A DNA stretch of 37,062 bases. Origin: Pseudomonadota bacterium (GTDB lineage: Bacteria > Pseudomonadota > Gammaproteobacteria > Burkholderiales > Rhodocyclaceae). Location: the NCBI GenBank assembly GCA_029780075.1, contig JAKOZI010000111.1, positions 1 to 37,062 on the forward strand, in the 5' to 3' direction. The notes under the pieces were generated by a model, which saw nothing but the letters and a program-made list of their open reading frames with translations, did no database searches and was not told the DNA's origin. How positions within the stretch are numbered: position 1 is the first letter of the stretch; each line of letters begins with the position of its first letter. Below are positions 1-6,558 of this stretch, piece by piece. The translations under genes and the position numbers were made by a program.

Positions 1-93
1 GCGCGTGGTGTGCCGGTCGGTGGCGAACTGGAATACGTCGATGCGGGGACGCTGGCACAGGCGCTGCGTGAGCGTAGACCGCTCGCGAACTAA
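1..93 (+). CDS. C-terminal fragment of an unidentified protein
   Basis: Frame 1 is open from the window edge and ends in TAA at 91-93. It encodes the last 30 residues of a protein that starts upstream, including [20 protein letters not shown] near the end. Codon use is like the neighbouring genes. It reads toward petA and stops about 100 bases before it. I do not recognise the family: the tail does not match the Nif3-like or DegP-type proteins sometimes found upstream of petA. No function is assigned. Confidence 0.5.
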   Translation, partial: ARGVPVGGELEYVDAGTLAQALRERRPLAN

Positions 94-112
94 GGGTTAC
101 AGGCGTTCCTCG

Positions 113-142
113 ATTTAATCCGTATTGAGATTGGCGTATAAT
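113..142 (+). promoter_or_regulatory. probable sigma-70 promoter of petABC
   Basis: A perfect TATAAT lies at 137-142. Seventeen bases upstream is a weak -35 candidate, TTTAAT, which shares three of six bases with TTGACA. Transcription would start near 149, giving a leader of about 45 bases before petA. The -10 is seen directly; its use as the pet promoter is inferred from position. Confidence 0.5.
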
Positions 143-193
143 GCGGCGGTTTAGTTCGTACCAACTTTTCATTACGTCCTAGGAATCAGCGCT

Positions 194-790
194 ATGAGCA
201 ATGAGTGCAAGGTGGACTGCGGAAGGCGGCGACTGGTCGTCGCAACCGCTGCGGTCGGCGGGGCGGGGGCGATAGCTGCGCTCGTGCCTTTCCTCTCCAG
301 CATGCTGCCGTCCGAGCGGGCCAAGGCAGCCGGTGCGCCGGTCGAAGTCGAGATCGGTGGTCTCGAGCCGGGCCAGATGATGACCGTCGAATGGCGTGGC
401 AAGCCCGTATGGATCATCAACCGCAGCCAACCCATGCTCGAAACGCTGCCCACGCTTGATGGGGCTGTTGCCGATCCAAAGTCTGACAAGAAGATGCAAC
501 CGGACTACTGCAAGAATGAGACGCGCTCGATCAAGCCGGCGATCATGGTGGCCGTGGGGATTTGCACGCACCTGGGCTGTTCCCCCTCAGCCAAGTTCAA
601 GAAGGGCAGCGACCAAGGCATGGACGCGAGCTGGCTAGGCGGCTTCCTGTGTCCGTGTCACGGCTCAACTTTCGACTTCGCCGGTCGGGTCTTCAAGAAC
701 AAGCCGGCACCGGACAACCTTGAGGTGCCGCCGCACATGTATCTGTCGGATACGCGCATTCTTATCGGTGAAGACAAGAAGGGGGCTTAA
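194..790 (+). CDS. petA: ubiquinol-cytochrome c reductase, Rieske iron-sulfur subunit
   Basis: The 198-residue Rieske protein of the cytochrome bc1 complex takes one electron from ubiquinol at the Qo site and passes it to cytochrome c1 on the periplasmic face. The N-terminus has a twin-arginine stretch (GRRRLVVA, residues 10-17) followed by a hydrophobic segment to about 33. This fits Tat export with the uncleaved anchor usual for this family. The 2Fe-2S ligands are in CTHLGC (124-129) and CPCHGS (153-158): Cys124, His126, Cys153 and His156, with the Cys129-Cys155 disulfide pair. The ATG at 194 has a modest AGGA upstream. It is the first gene of petABC, three bases from petB. The length is normal for the family. 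Confidence 0.97.
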   Translation: MSNECKVDCGRRRLVVATAAVGGAGAIAALVPFLSSMLPSERAKAAGAPVEVEIGGLEPGQMMTVEWRGKPVWIINRSQPMLETLPTLDGAVADPKSDKKMQPDYCKNETRSIKPAIMVAVGICTHLGCSPSAKFKKGSDQGMDASWLGGFLCPCHGSTFDFAGRVFKNKPAPDNLEVPPHMYLSDTRILIGEDKKGA

Positions 791-793
791 GCC

Positions 794-2113
794 ATGGCGT
801 CGAATAGCAGTTTCGAAAAGTACAAGTCTGATGGTTCCCTGCAGGGCAATCTGCTCGAGTGGTTCGACGCCCGCTTTCCGGCAACGTCGATGTGGCGCGG
901 GCACCTGTCCGAGTACTATGCGCCGAAGAACTTCAACTTCTGGTATTTCTTCGGGTCGCTGGCGATGCTGGTGCTGGTGATTCAGATCGTGACCGGTATC
1001 TTTCTCGTCATGCATTACAAACCGGACGCATCGATCAACGCAAACGGCATTCCGGTGGCGTTTGCCAGCGTCGAGTACATCATGCGCGATGTGCCTTGGG
1101 GCTGGTTGATCCGCTACATGCATTCGACCGGCGCGTCCGCGTTTTTCGTCGTGGTGTACCTGCACATGTTCCGCGGCATGCTGTACGGATCTTATCGACA
1201 GCCCCGCGAGCTGATCTGGGTCTTTGGTACCTTGATCTTTCTTTGCTTGATGGCCGAAGCGTTCATGGGCTATCTGCTGCCCTGGGGACAGATGTCCTTC
1301 TGGGGCGCGCAGGTGATCGTGAATCTGTTCTCTGCCATTCCGCTGATCGGCGAGCCGCTTTCGATCTGGATCCGCGGCGATTTCGTGGTTGGTGACGCGA
1401 CGCTCAACCGCTTCTTCTCGTTTCACGTCATCGCCGTGCCGCTGGTGTTGCTGGGCCTTGTCGCCGCGCACATCCTGGCGCTGCATGAGGTCGGCTCCAA
1501 CAATCCGGACGGTGTCGATATCAAGAAGCGCAAGGACGTTCATGGCATCCCGCTCGACGGCATACCCTTCCACCCGTACTACACGGTGAAGGATATCGTC
1601 GGCGTCGTGGTTTTCCTGATGGTTTTCTCAATCATCGTGTTCTTTGCTCCGGAGGGTGGCGGCTACTTCCTCGAATACAACAACTTCATCCCTGCAGATC
1701 CGCTCAAGACACCACCGCACATCGCTCCGGTCTGGTATTTCACACCCTACTACTCGCTGCTGCGAGCGATGGTGTGGCCGCTGCTAGGAATTGACGCCAA
1801 GTTCTGGGGAGTCGTGGCCATGGGTGCCGGGGTGGTTATCCTGGCTTTCCTGCCCTGGTTGGATCGTAGTCCCGTCAAGTCGATCCGCTATCGCGGGCCG
1901 ATTTTCAAGACGTTGCTGACGGTGTTTGTGATCGCGTTCTTCGTGCTTGGTTTCCTGGGTACGCAACCACCGTCTTACGCCTTCTTCGGCGTCATCCCCA
2001 GCGCTCCGGTAGCGCAGGTTCTCAGCGCGTACTATTTTCTGTTCTTCCTGACCATGCCCTGGTGGTCGAAGATTGACAAGTACAAGCCGGAACCTGATCG
2101 CGTGACGATGTAA
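794..2113 (+). CDS. petB: cytochrome b of the bc1 complex
   Basis: This 439-residue integral membrane protein carries the two b hemes and the Qo and Qi quinone sites. It is full length, with the N-terminal heme-binding half and the C-terminal half fused as in other proteobacterial bc1 complexes. Many hydrophobic helices are visible, with paired His residues in the second and fourth helices (for example LIRYMHSTGASAFF and RFFSFHVIAVPLVLLGLVAAH). The Qo-site motif usually read as PEWY is PVWY here (residues 312-315, bases 1727-1738), a variant reported in some betaproteobacteria. The ATG follows a GGGGGC purine run overlapping the end of petA. It is the middle gene of petABC. Confidence 0.97.
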   Translation: MASNSSFEKYKSDGSLQGNLLEWFDARFPATSMWRGHLSEYYAPKNFNFWYFFGSLAMLVLVIQIVTGIFLVMHYKPDASINANGIPVAFASVEYIMRDVPWGWLIRYMHSTGASAFFVVVYLHMFRGMLYGSYRQPRELIWVFGTLIFLCLMAEAFMGYLLPWGQMSFWGAQVIVNLFSAIPLIGEPLSIWIRGDFVVGDATLNRFFSFHVIAVPLVLLGLVAAHILALHEVGSNNPDGVDIKKRKDVHGIPLDGIPFHPYYTVKDIVGVVVFLMVFSIIVFFAPEGGGYFLEYNNFIPADPLKTPPHIAPVWYFTPYYSLLRAMVWPLLGIDAKFWGVVAMGAGVVILAFLPWLDRSPVKSIRYRGPIFKTLLTVFVIAFFVLGFLGTQPPSYAFFGVIPSAPVAQVLSAYYFLFFLTMPWWSKIDKYKPEPDRVTM

Positions 2114-2127
2114 TAGGACTGCACACA

Positions 2128-2838
2128 ATGAAAAAACTGCTTACGGCATTGCTCTTTGCCCCGGCCATCGCTGTTGCCAGCGGCGCAGGCCTCCATCTCG
2201 ACAAAGCGCCTGACGTGCAGGGCGACAAGGCGGCGTTGCAAAGCGGTGCCAGGACCTTTGTCAACTACTGTCTGAACTGCCATGGCGCGAGCTATGTCCG
2301 CTACAACCGCCTGACCGAGCTTGGCTTGACCGAACAGCAGGTCAAGGACAATCTGATGTTCACCGCTGTCAAGACGGGCGAGTTGATGCGGGTCGCGGCT
2401 CGCCCAGAGGAGCAGAAACAGTGGTTTGGGGCGGCGCCACCGGATCTGTCGCTGATTGCACGCTCGCGTGCGTCCGAGGAAGGTAGCGGTGCCGACTGGC
2501 TGTACACCTATCTGCGTTCGTTCTATGTAGACGAGAAGCGTCCGACCGGCTGGAACAACACCGTCTTCGCAAACGTCGGCATGCCGCATGTGCTCTGGCA
2601 GTTGCAGGGTCTGCAGGTGCTCAACAAGGATCACAAGCTGGAACTGGCCGTTCCCGGTACCCTGACTCCTGGAGAGTACGACAAACAGGTTGGGGATCTG
2701 GTGGGTTTTCTGGTTTGGCTTGCCGAGCCGGATGCCGGTTTCCGCAAGCATCTTGGTTTCGGCGTTCTGGCCTTTCTCGTCGTTCTTTTCGGCTTCGCCT
2801 ATGCGATGAAGAAGCAGTTCTGGAAAGACATCAAATAA
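2128..2838 (+). CDS. petC: cytochrome c1 of the bc1 complex
   Basis: The 236-residue heme c subunit accepts electrons from the Rieske protein and gives them to soluble cytochrome c. A Sec signal peptide is clear (MKKLLTALLFAPAIAVASGAG). The single heme-binding motif is CLNCH (residues 48-52). GMPHVLW is a likely region for the axial methionine. One C-terminal transmembrane helix (about residues 209-229) ends in a lysine-rich cytoplasmic tail, holding the domain on the outer face of the membrane. It starts 14 bases after petB and closes the operon. A hairpin follows within 35 bases. Length and architecture are normal. Confidence 0.96.
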   Translation: MKKLLTALLFAPAIAVASGAGLHLDKAPDVQGDKAALQSGARTFVNYCLNCHGASYVRYNRLTELGLTEQQVKDNLMFTAVKTGELMRVAARPEEQKQWFGAAPPDLSLIARSRASEEGSGADWLYTYLRSFYVDEKRPTGWNNTVFANVGMPHVLWQLQGLQVLNKDHKLELAVPGTLTPGEYDKQVGDLVGFLVWLAEPDAGFRKHLGFGVLAFLVVLFGFAYAMKKQFWKDIK

Positions 2839-2868
2839 CAGAAGATTAAGCGCCGGGTTTCAGGCCAC

Positions 2869-2925
2869 GGCATCGCCGGCGAGGGCGCGACAAGCGCCCG
2901 TAGCCGCCGCGATGCCGATTCGTTT
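2869..2925 (+). terminator. hairpin plus T-run after petC
   Basis: Outer arms GGCATCG (2869-2875) and CGATGCC (2910-2916) enclose a perfect inner stem, GGGCGC (2883-2888) and GCGCCC (2894-2899), with loop GACAA. Five T residues follow at 2921-2925, a few bases after the stem. It looks like an intrinsic terminator or attenuator separating petABC from sspA. The gap between stem and T-run makes it imperfect. Confidence 0.5.
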
Positions 2926-2940
2926 TTGAGGGTATTGATC

Positions 2941-3537
2941 ATGATGAATCTTTATTCGGGAACCACCTGCCCGTTCAGCCACCGCTGCCGCATCGTACTT
3001 TACGAGAAAGGCATGGATTTTCAGGTGATTGATGTCGATCTCTTCGCCAAGCCCGAAGACATTGCCATCATCAACCCCTATGGTCGTGTACCGGTACTGG
3101 TTGAGCGCGATCTAATTCTCTATGAGCCGAACATTATCAACGAGTATATCGACGAGCGATTCCCGCATCCGCAGTTGATGCCGGCGGATCCGATCATGCG
3201 AGCGCGGGCTCGGCAACTGCTGATCACCATGGAGCGTGAGGTTTTCGCCTACATTGAAGCGCTCGAAAAAGGCAGCAAGGCCGCGGATCGCTCACGCCAG
3301 CAGATTCGCGACCGTCTTACCGAAATGTCCCCGGTGTTCGTCAAGCAGAAGCATATGCTTGGCGAAGAGTTCTCGATGCTTGATGTAGCTATCGCCCCGC
3401 TGCTCTGGCGCCTCGATCACTACGGAATCGAACTGTCGCGAGTTGCCGCGCCCCTGATGAAATACGGTGAGCGGATCTTCAGCAGGCAGGGATTCATTGA
3501 CGCACTGACGCCATCAGAGAAGGCGATGCGCAAGTAG
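2941..3537 (+). CDS. sspA: stringent starvation protein A, glutathione S-transferase fold
   Basis: The 198-residue product has the N-terminal thioredoxin-like domain (LYSGTTCPFSHRCRIVLYEKG) and the C-terminal helical domain of the GST superfamily. SspA proteins bind RNA polymerase and change gene expression in starvation and acid stress, rather than acting as true transferases. The ATG at 2941 is preferred because GAGGGT ends seven bases upstream. An in-frame TTG at 2926 would add five residues but lacks a ribosome site. It sits directly after petABC and is followed by sspB, an order common in betaproteobacteria. Confidence 0.93.
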   Translation: MMNLYSGTTCPFSHRCRIVLYEKGMDFQVIDVDLFAKPEDIAIINPYGRVPVLVERDLILYEPNIINEYIDERFPHPQLMPADPIMRARARQLLITMEREVFAYIEALEKGSKAADRSRQQIRDRLTEMSPVFVKQKHMLGEEFSMLDVAIAPLLWRLDHYGIELSRVAAPLMKYGERIFSRQGFIDALTPSEKAMRK

Positions 3538-3614
3538 GTGCGTGTCATCATGTGGCGCCGCTGCTCTTGCACCGTTCGATGGTGCCGCAACTCCGTCACG
3601 CGCTAGGGGATAAC

Positions 3615-4037
3615 ATGGACCTGCCGTCAACCAAACCTTACCTGATTCGCGCCATACACCAATGGTGCAGTGACAACGGGTTCACCCCGTACCTGGCGGT
3701 GGCTGTCGATGCACGCACGCGCGTACCGCGGGAGCATGTTCGTGATGGCCAGATCGTTCTCAATGTCGGCTACGACGCGACCGCACAACTCAGCATGGCC
3801 AACGATTGCATCAGCTTTCAGGCCAGGTTTGGTGGCGTGGCGCGCGATATTTCCATACCGATTGGTAATGTCTCGGCAATCTATGCTCGCGAAAACGGCG
3901 CGGGCATGGCTTTTGAACCGGAGAGCGCAGCGACTGCCGGTACGTCTGGTGCTGCGACGGTTAGTCGGGAAGACGACGGTGATCCGCCTACGCCGACCCC
4001 ACCGGCGGGGCGAGCGAAACTGCAGCGCGTCAAATGA
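3615..4037 (+). CDS. sspB: ClpXP protease specificity-enhancing factor SspB
   Basis: The 140-residue SspB adaptor delivers ssrA-tagged and some other substrates to ClpXP. The N-terminal substrate-binding domain is well conserved (STKPYLIRAIHQWCSDNGFTPYL to about residue 100, including IVLNVGYDATAQL). A variable acidic/proline-rich linker follows, with a short basic tail (AKLQRVK) that would be the ClpX-docking segment. The ATG at 3615 has AGGGGA just upstream. Longer in-frame starts upstream would add residues not seen in the family. It follows sspA by 77 bases and is probably cotranscribed. Confidence 0.93.
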   Translation: MDLPSTKPYLIRAIHQWCSDNGFTPYLAVAVDARTRVPREHVRDGQIVLNVGYDATAQLSMANDCISFQARFGGVARDISIPIGNVSAIYARENGAGMAFEPESAATAGTSGAATVSREDDGDPPTPTPPAGRAKLQRVK

Positions 4038-4069
4038 TGAGCACCTTTGAAATCCTGGGTTCCTAGCGC

Positions 4070-4115
4070 ATCGATATCCGCAGGGGGCGGATTACCCGCA
4101 GGCGTTATCGATTTT
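4070..4115. terminator. candidate bidirectional terminator between convergent genes
   Basis: Arms ATCGATA (4070-4076) and TATCGAT (4106-4112) enclose a smaller perfect hairpin, ATCCGC (4076-4081) with GCGGAT (4087-4092). A short T-run ends the structure on the plus strand. It lies between sspB (plus) and the DUF1840 gene (minus), where a terminator serving both would be expected. The loop is long and the T-run is only four bases, so this is tentative. Confidence 0.35.
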
Positions 4116-4450
4116 CAGAAGTCCTTCGCTGCCTCCCACAGAATGAAGCCATCGTCCTTGTGTGACCATTCGAGTAACTCGATCAGGGGGTAGGCGCGCT
4201 GGCTGAGGTCAACCGGCGGGGCTTCGTTCTCGCCATCACGGTCGTTACTGGGCGATGGTGTGTTGCCTTCGGCCTGGCGCCTGGAATCGGCAACCGCCAG
4301 GCGCAGGAGGTTTATAGCTTCTGGGATTTGCTCGCTGGTGATGACTCCCCGTGCGTTGCAGTCCTTGCCGAGGATCTCCAGGATTTGGCGCGCGACTGGG
4401 GCGAACATCATGATTTGCCCCGAAGTGCTTGAAATGAATTTGACCAGCAT
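4115..4450 (-). CDS. DUF1840 domain protein
   Basis: This small cytoplasmic protein of 111 residues has the pattern of the betaproteobacterial DUF1840 family. It begins MLVKFISSTSGQIMMF, then has the ILEILGKDCNARGVIT segment with EQIPEAINLL, a variable polar linker, and a C-terminal DLSQRAYPLIELLEWSHKDD...ILWE block. No biochemical role is known. The ATG at 4450 matches family N-termini and has GGAG about nine bases upstream; an in-frame ATG five codons earlier overlaps that ribosome site. It is convergent with sspB and divergent from rsuA. Confidence 0.82.
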   Translation of the reverse strand: MLVKFISSTSGQIMMFAPVARQILEILGKDCNARGVITSEQIPEAINLLRLAVADSRRQAEGNTPSPSNDRDGENEAPPVDLSQRAYPLIELLEWSHKDDGFILWEAAKDF

Positions 4451-4635
4451 GTGGAAGTTCTCCATGGATTATGGGATGGCGGTGCAGCCTGAGCACTTCT
4501 GGTATTCGACGAATGGGAAGAGAAGAGTCTGCAACCCTGGCTCTGAGCTGTTCATTCCTCTTGCTTCTTTAACGCTGGTTATCAGTATAGGCAATATGGT
4601 AGTGTCGTGGATAAGGTCCTGAGGCGGTAGGAAGT

Positions 4636-5343
4636 ATGGAACTTGAACGGATGCTACGCTCGCAGGGGTTCGGGAGTCGGGCGGAGTGTCGCGCATTGGT
4701 GTGCGCCGGCCGCGTCAGCATCAAAGGGAAGGTTTGTATGGACGCCTCATTGGCCTTTGAGCCGGAGGGGCTTTGCTTTGTGGTCGACGGAGTGGAGTGG
4801 AGATATTGCAGGTTTGCCTATCTTGCGCTGCACAAACCCGCCGGCTATGAGTGTTCCCGACACCCCGTGCACCACCCGAGTGTGTATTCACTACTGCCGT
4901 GGCAGCTGGTAGTGCGCGGGGTTCAGGCTGTTGGAAGGCTCGACCAGGACAGCACTGGATTGTTGTTGTTCACGGACGATGGACCGTTTATTCACCATTG
5001 CACCTCACCACGGAAGCAGGTGCCGAAGGTTTACGAAGTGACGACCCGTGAGCCCGTAGACGATGCGCAGGTAGACGCCCTGTTGAACGGGGTGGAGTTG
5101 CACGGTGAGGCGCAATCGTTTTCCGCGGTGGCTTGTGCTCGGCTCGACGACAGGCGGCTGCGGCTGACCGTGACGCTTGGAAAGTATCACCTCGTCAAAC
5201 GAATGGTTGCTGCTGCCGGCAACAGCGTCGACAGTTTGCACCGGGTATCGATCGGCGGCCTGTTGTTGCCCACAAGCCTGTCTCCAGGGCAGTGGGTGTG
5301 GCTGGAACCGGCGGAACTGAGGTGTTTGACTGGTGGTGTATAG
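4636..5343 (+). CDS. rsuA: 16S rRNA pseudouridine(516) synthase
   Basis: The 235-residue RsuA-type enzyme converts U516 of 16S rRNA to pseudouridine. Residues 1-50 form an S4-like RNA-binding domain (MELERMLRSQGFGSRAECRA). The catalytic domain contains AVGRLDQDSTGLLLFTDDG, where the Asp after GRL is the nucleophile, and the RsuA-typical GKYHLVKRMVAAAGNSVDSL block before RVSIGGL. Overall it aligns along E. coli RsuA rather than RluB/E/F. The ATG has GGTAGGAAGT just upstream. It stands alone, divergent from the DUF1840 gene and 93 bases before oxyR. The upstream region contains a DnaA-box-like CGTGGATAA at 4606-4614, one mismatch from consensus on the minus strand. Confidence 0.9.
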   Translation: MELERMLRSQGFGSRAECRALVCAGRVSIKGKVCMDASLAFEPEGLCFVVDGVEWRYCRFAYLALHKPAGYECSRHPVHHPSVYSLLPWQLVVRGVQAVGRLDQDSTGLLLFTDDGPFIHHCTSPRKQVPKVYEVTTREPVDDAQVDALLNGVELHGEAQSFSAVACARLDDRRLRLTVTLGKYHLVKRMVAAAGNSVDSLHRVSIGGLLLPTSLSPGQWVWLEPAELRCLTGGV

Positions 5344-5436
5344 ATCCTTCAAAGCAGCTAGCCTTCTCTGTTTGTCGGGGAGTCGGTATGGGGTGGATTT
5401 GGAGGGTTGTAGTCTCCTTGCGGGGGATCCTGGGCG

Positions 5437-6348
5437 ATGACGCTGACCGAACTGCGGTATATCGTGGCGCTGGCGCGGGAAAGGCACTTTGGACATGCGG
5501 CTGACAAATGCCATGTCAGCCAACCGACATTGTCGGTGGCGTTAAAGAAGGTGGAGCAACGTTTCGGAGTGATCCTGTTCGAGCGATCGTCTGCGGATGT
5601 TCGCCTGACGACGACTGGCGAACAAATCGCAGCCCAGGCCGAGCGGGTGCTGGAAGAAGCGGGGAAGCTCAGAGAGATTTGCGCGAAAGGCAAGGATCCT
5701 TTGTCCGGGCCGCTACGCCTGGGTGTGATCTATACCATTGCTCCGTACCTTCTACCGCGTCTGATTCCGGCACTGCATGCACGTGCGCCGCTGATGCCGC
5801 TTTATCTGCAGGAAAACTTCACAGTGAGCCTGAGCGCTCAGCTGCGTCGTGGTGATCTTGACGTCATTGTAGTGGCGCTACCTTTTGCAGAACCAGGGAT
5901 TGTCTCACGCGTTGTGTATGCGGAGCCTTTCTGTGTAGTTATGCCGCGAGGGCATGCGCTTGCGCAGGAGGTCCTGATCGATACGCATCAGGTCGCCGCG
6001 GAGAGCGTGCTCCTTCTCGGCAATGGCAACTGCTTTCGGGATCAGGTCGTTCAGGCCTGCCCGCAGCTTTCCGCTCCTGGGGGTACCGAGGGCGCCCTCG
6101 AGGGCAGCTCTCTGGAGACGGTGCGCTACATGGTGGCAAGCGGGGCCGGTATCTCGGTGGTTCCGGTATCGGCAGCCGCTTCCTGGCCAATGGAAGATGC
6201 CTTGCTGGTATCGCGACGCTTCCGGGACCCCGTGCCGTTGCGCCGGGTGATTGTCGCCTGGCGGGCGACATTTCCCCGCCCGCAGGCCATTGATGTTTTG
6301 CGGGCGGCGATCCTGGATGCGCCGCCTCCCGGGGTGGTGGCAGCCTGA
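5437..6348 (+). CDS. oxyR: hydrogen-peroxide-sensing LysR-type regulator OxyR
   Basis: A 303-residue LysR-family activator. The N-terminal winged helix-turn-helix (about 1-60) reads ELRYIVALARERHFGHAADK and HVSQPTLSVALKKVE, very close to OxyR. The regulatory domain keeps the peroxide-sensing cysteines at exactly the E. coli positions, Cys199 (GNGNCFRDQ) and Cys208 (VVQACPQL). SLETVRYMVASGAGISVVP follows as in OxyR. In known OxyRs, peroxide forms a C199-C208 disulfide that switches on catalase, peroxiredoxin and related genes. The ATG has GGGGGAT ten bases upstream. No oxidative-stress target gene is adjacent: the next gene on the plus strand side is topB, convergent. Confidence 0.93.
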   Translation: MTLTELRYIVALARERHFGHAADKCHVSQPTLSVALKKVEQRFGVILFERSSADVRLTTTGEQIAAQAERVLEEAGKLREICAKGKDPLSGPLRLGVIYTIAPYLLPRLIPALHARAPLMPLYLQENFTVSLSAQLRRGDLDVIVVALPFAEPGIVSRVVYAEPFCVVMPRGHALAQEVLIDTHQVAAESVLLLGNGNCFRDQVVQACPQLSAPGGTEGALEGSSLETVRYMVASGAGISVVPVSAAASWPMEDALLVSRRFRDPVPLRRVIVAWRATFPRPQAIDVLRAAILDAPPPGVVAA

Positions 6349-6508
6349 GGATGGCTACCGGCAAGCGAGGCGGATGCCCAGCCTCGGTGCACTCAGCGCC
6401 GCATCCCGCCGTCCGGGTGCATTGTGGGGGTTCTGCCGGGCGAAGGGTCGAGGACCTGCAGGGGAGGATGCGTGCGGCGAACTGTGGCGAAGGATTGGCA
6501 TACGTACA

Positions 6509-6524
6509 AGTTTCACGTGGAACG
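6509..6524. other. parS-type ParB binding site
   Basis: AGTTTCACGTGGAACG matches the bacterial parS core GTTTCACGTGAAAC at 13 of 14 positions (6510-6523). It lies in the 210-base gap between the converging ends of oxyR and topB, where no gene is apparent. A second, better copy lies at 14538. Identification is by sequence match only. Confidence 0.75.
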
Positions 6525-6558
6525 TCATTCTGGTCGCGGCGGGGAGGAAAGCTCAGGA

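Noticed and set aside
2926-2940. Upstream TTG start for sspA
   Set aside because: It overlaps the ribosome site GAGGGT that serves ATG 2941, and the added residues are not seen in SspA proteins.
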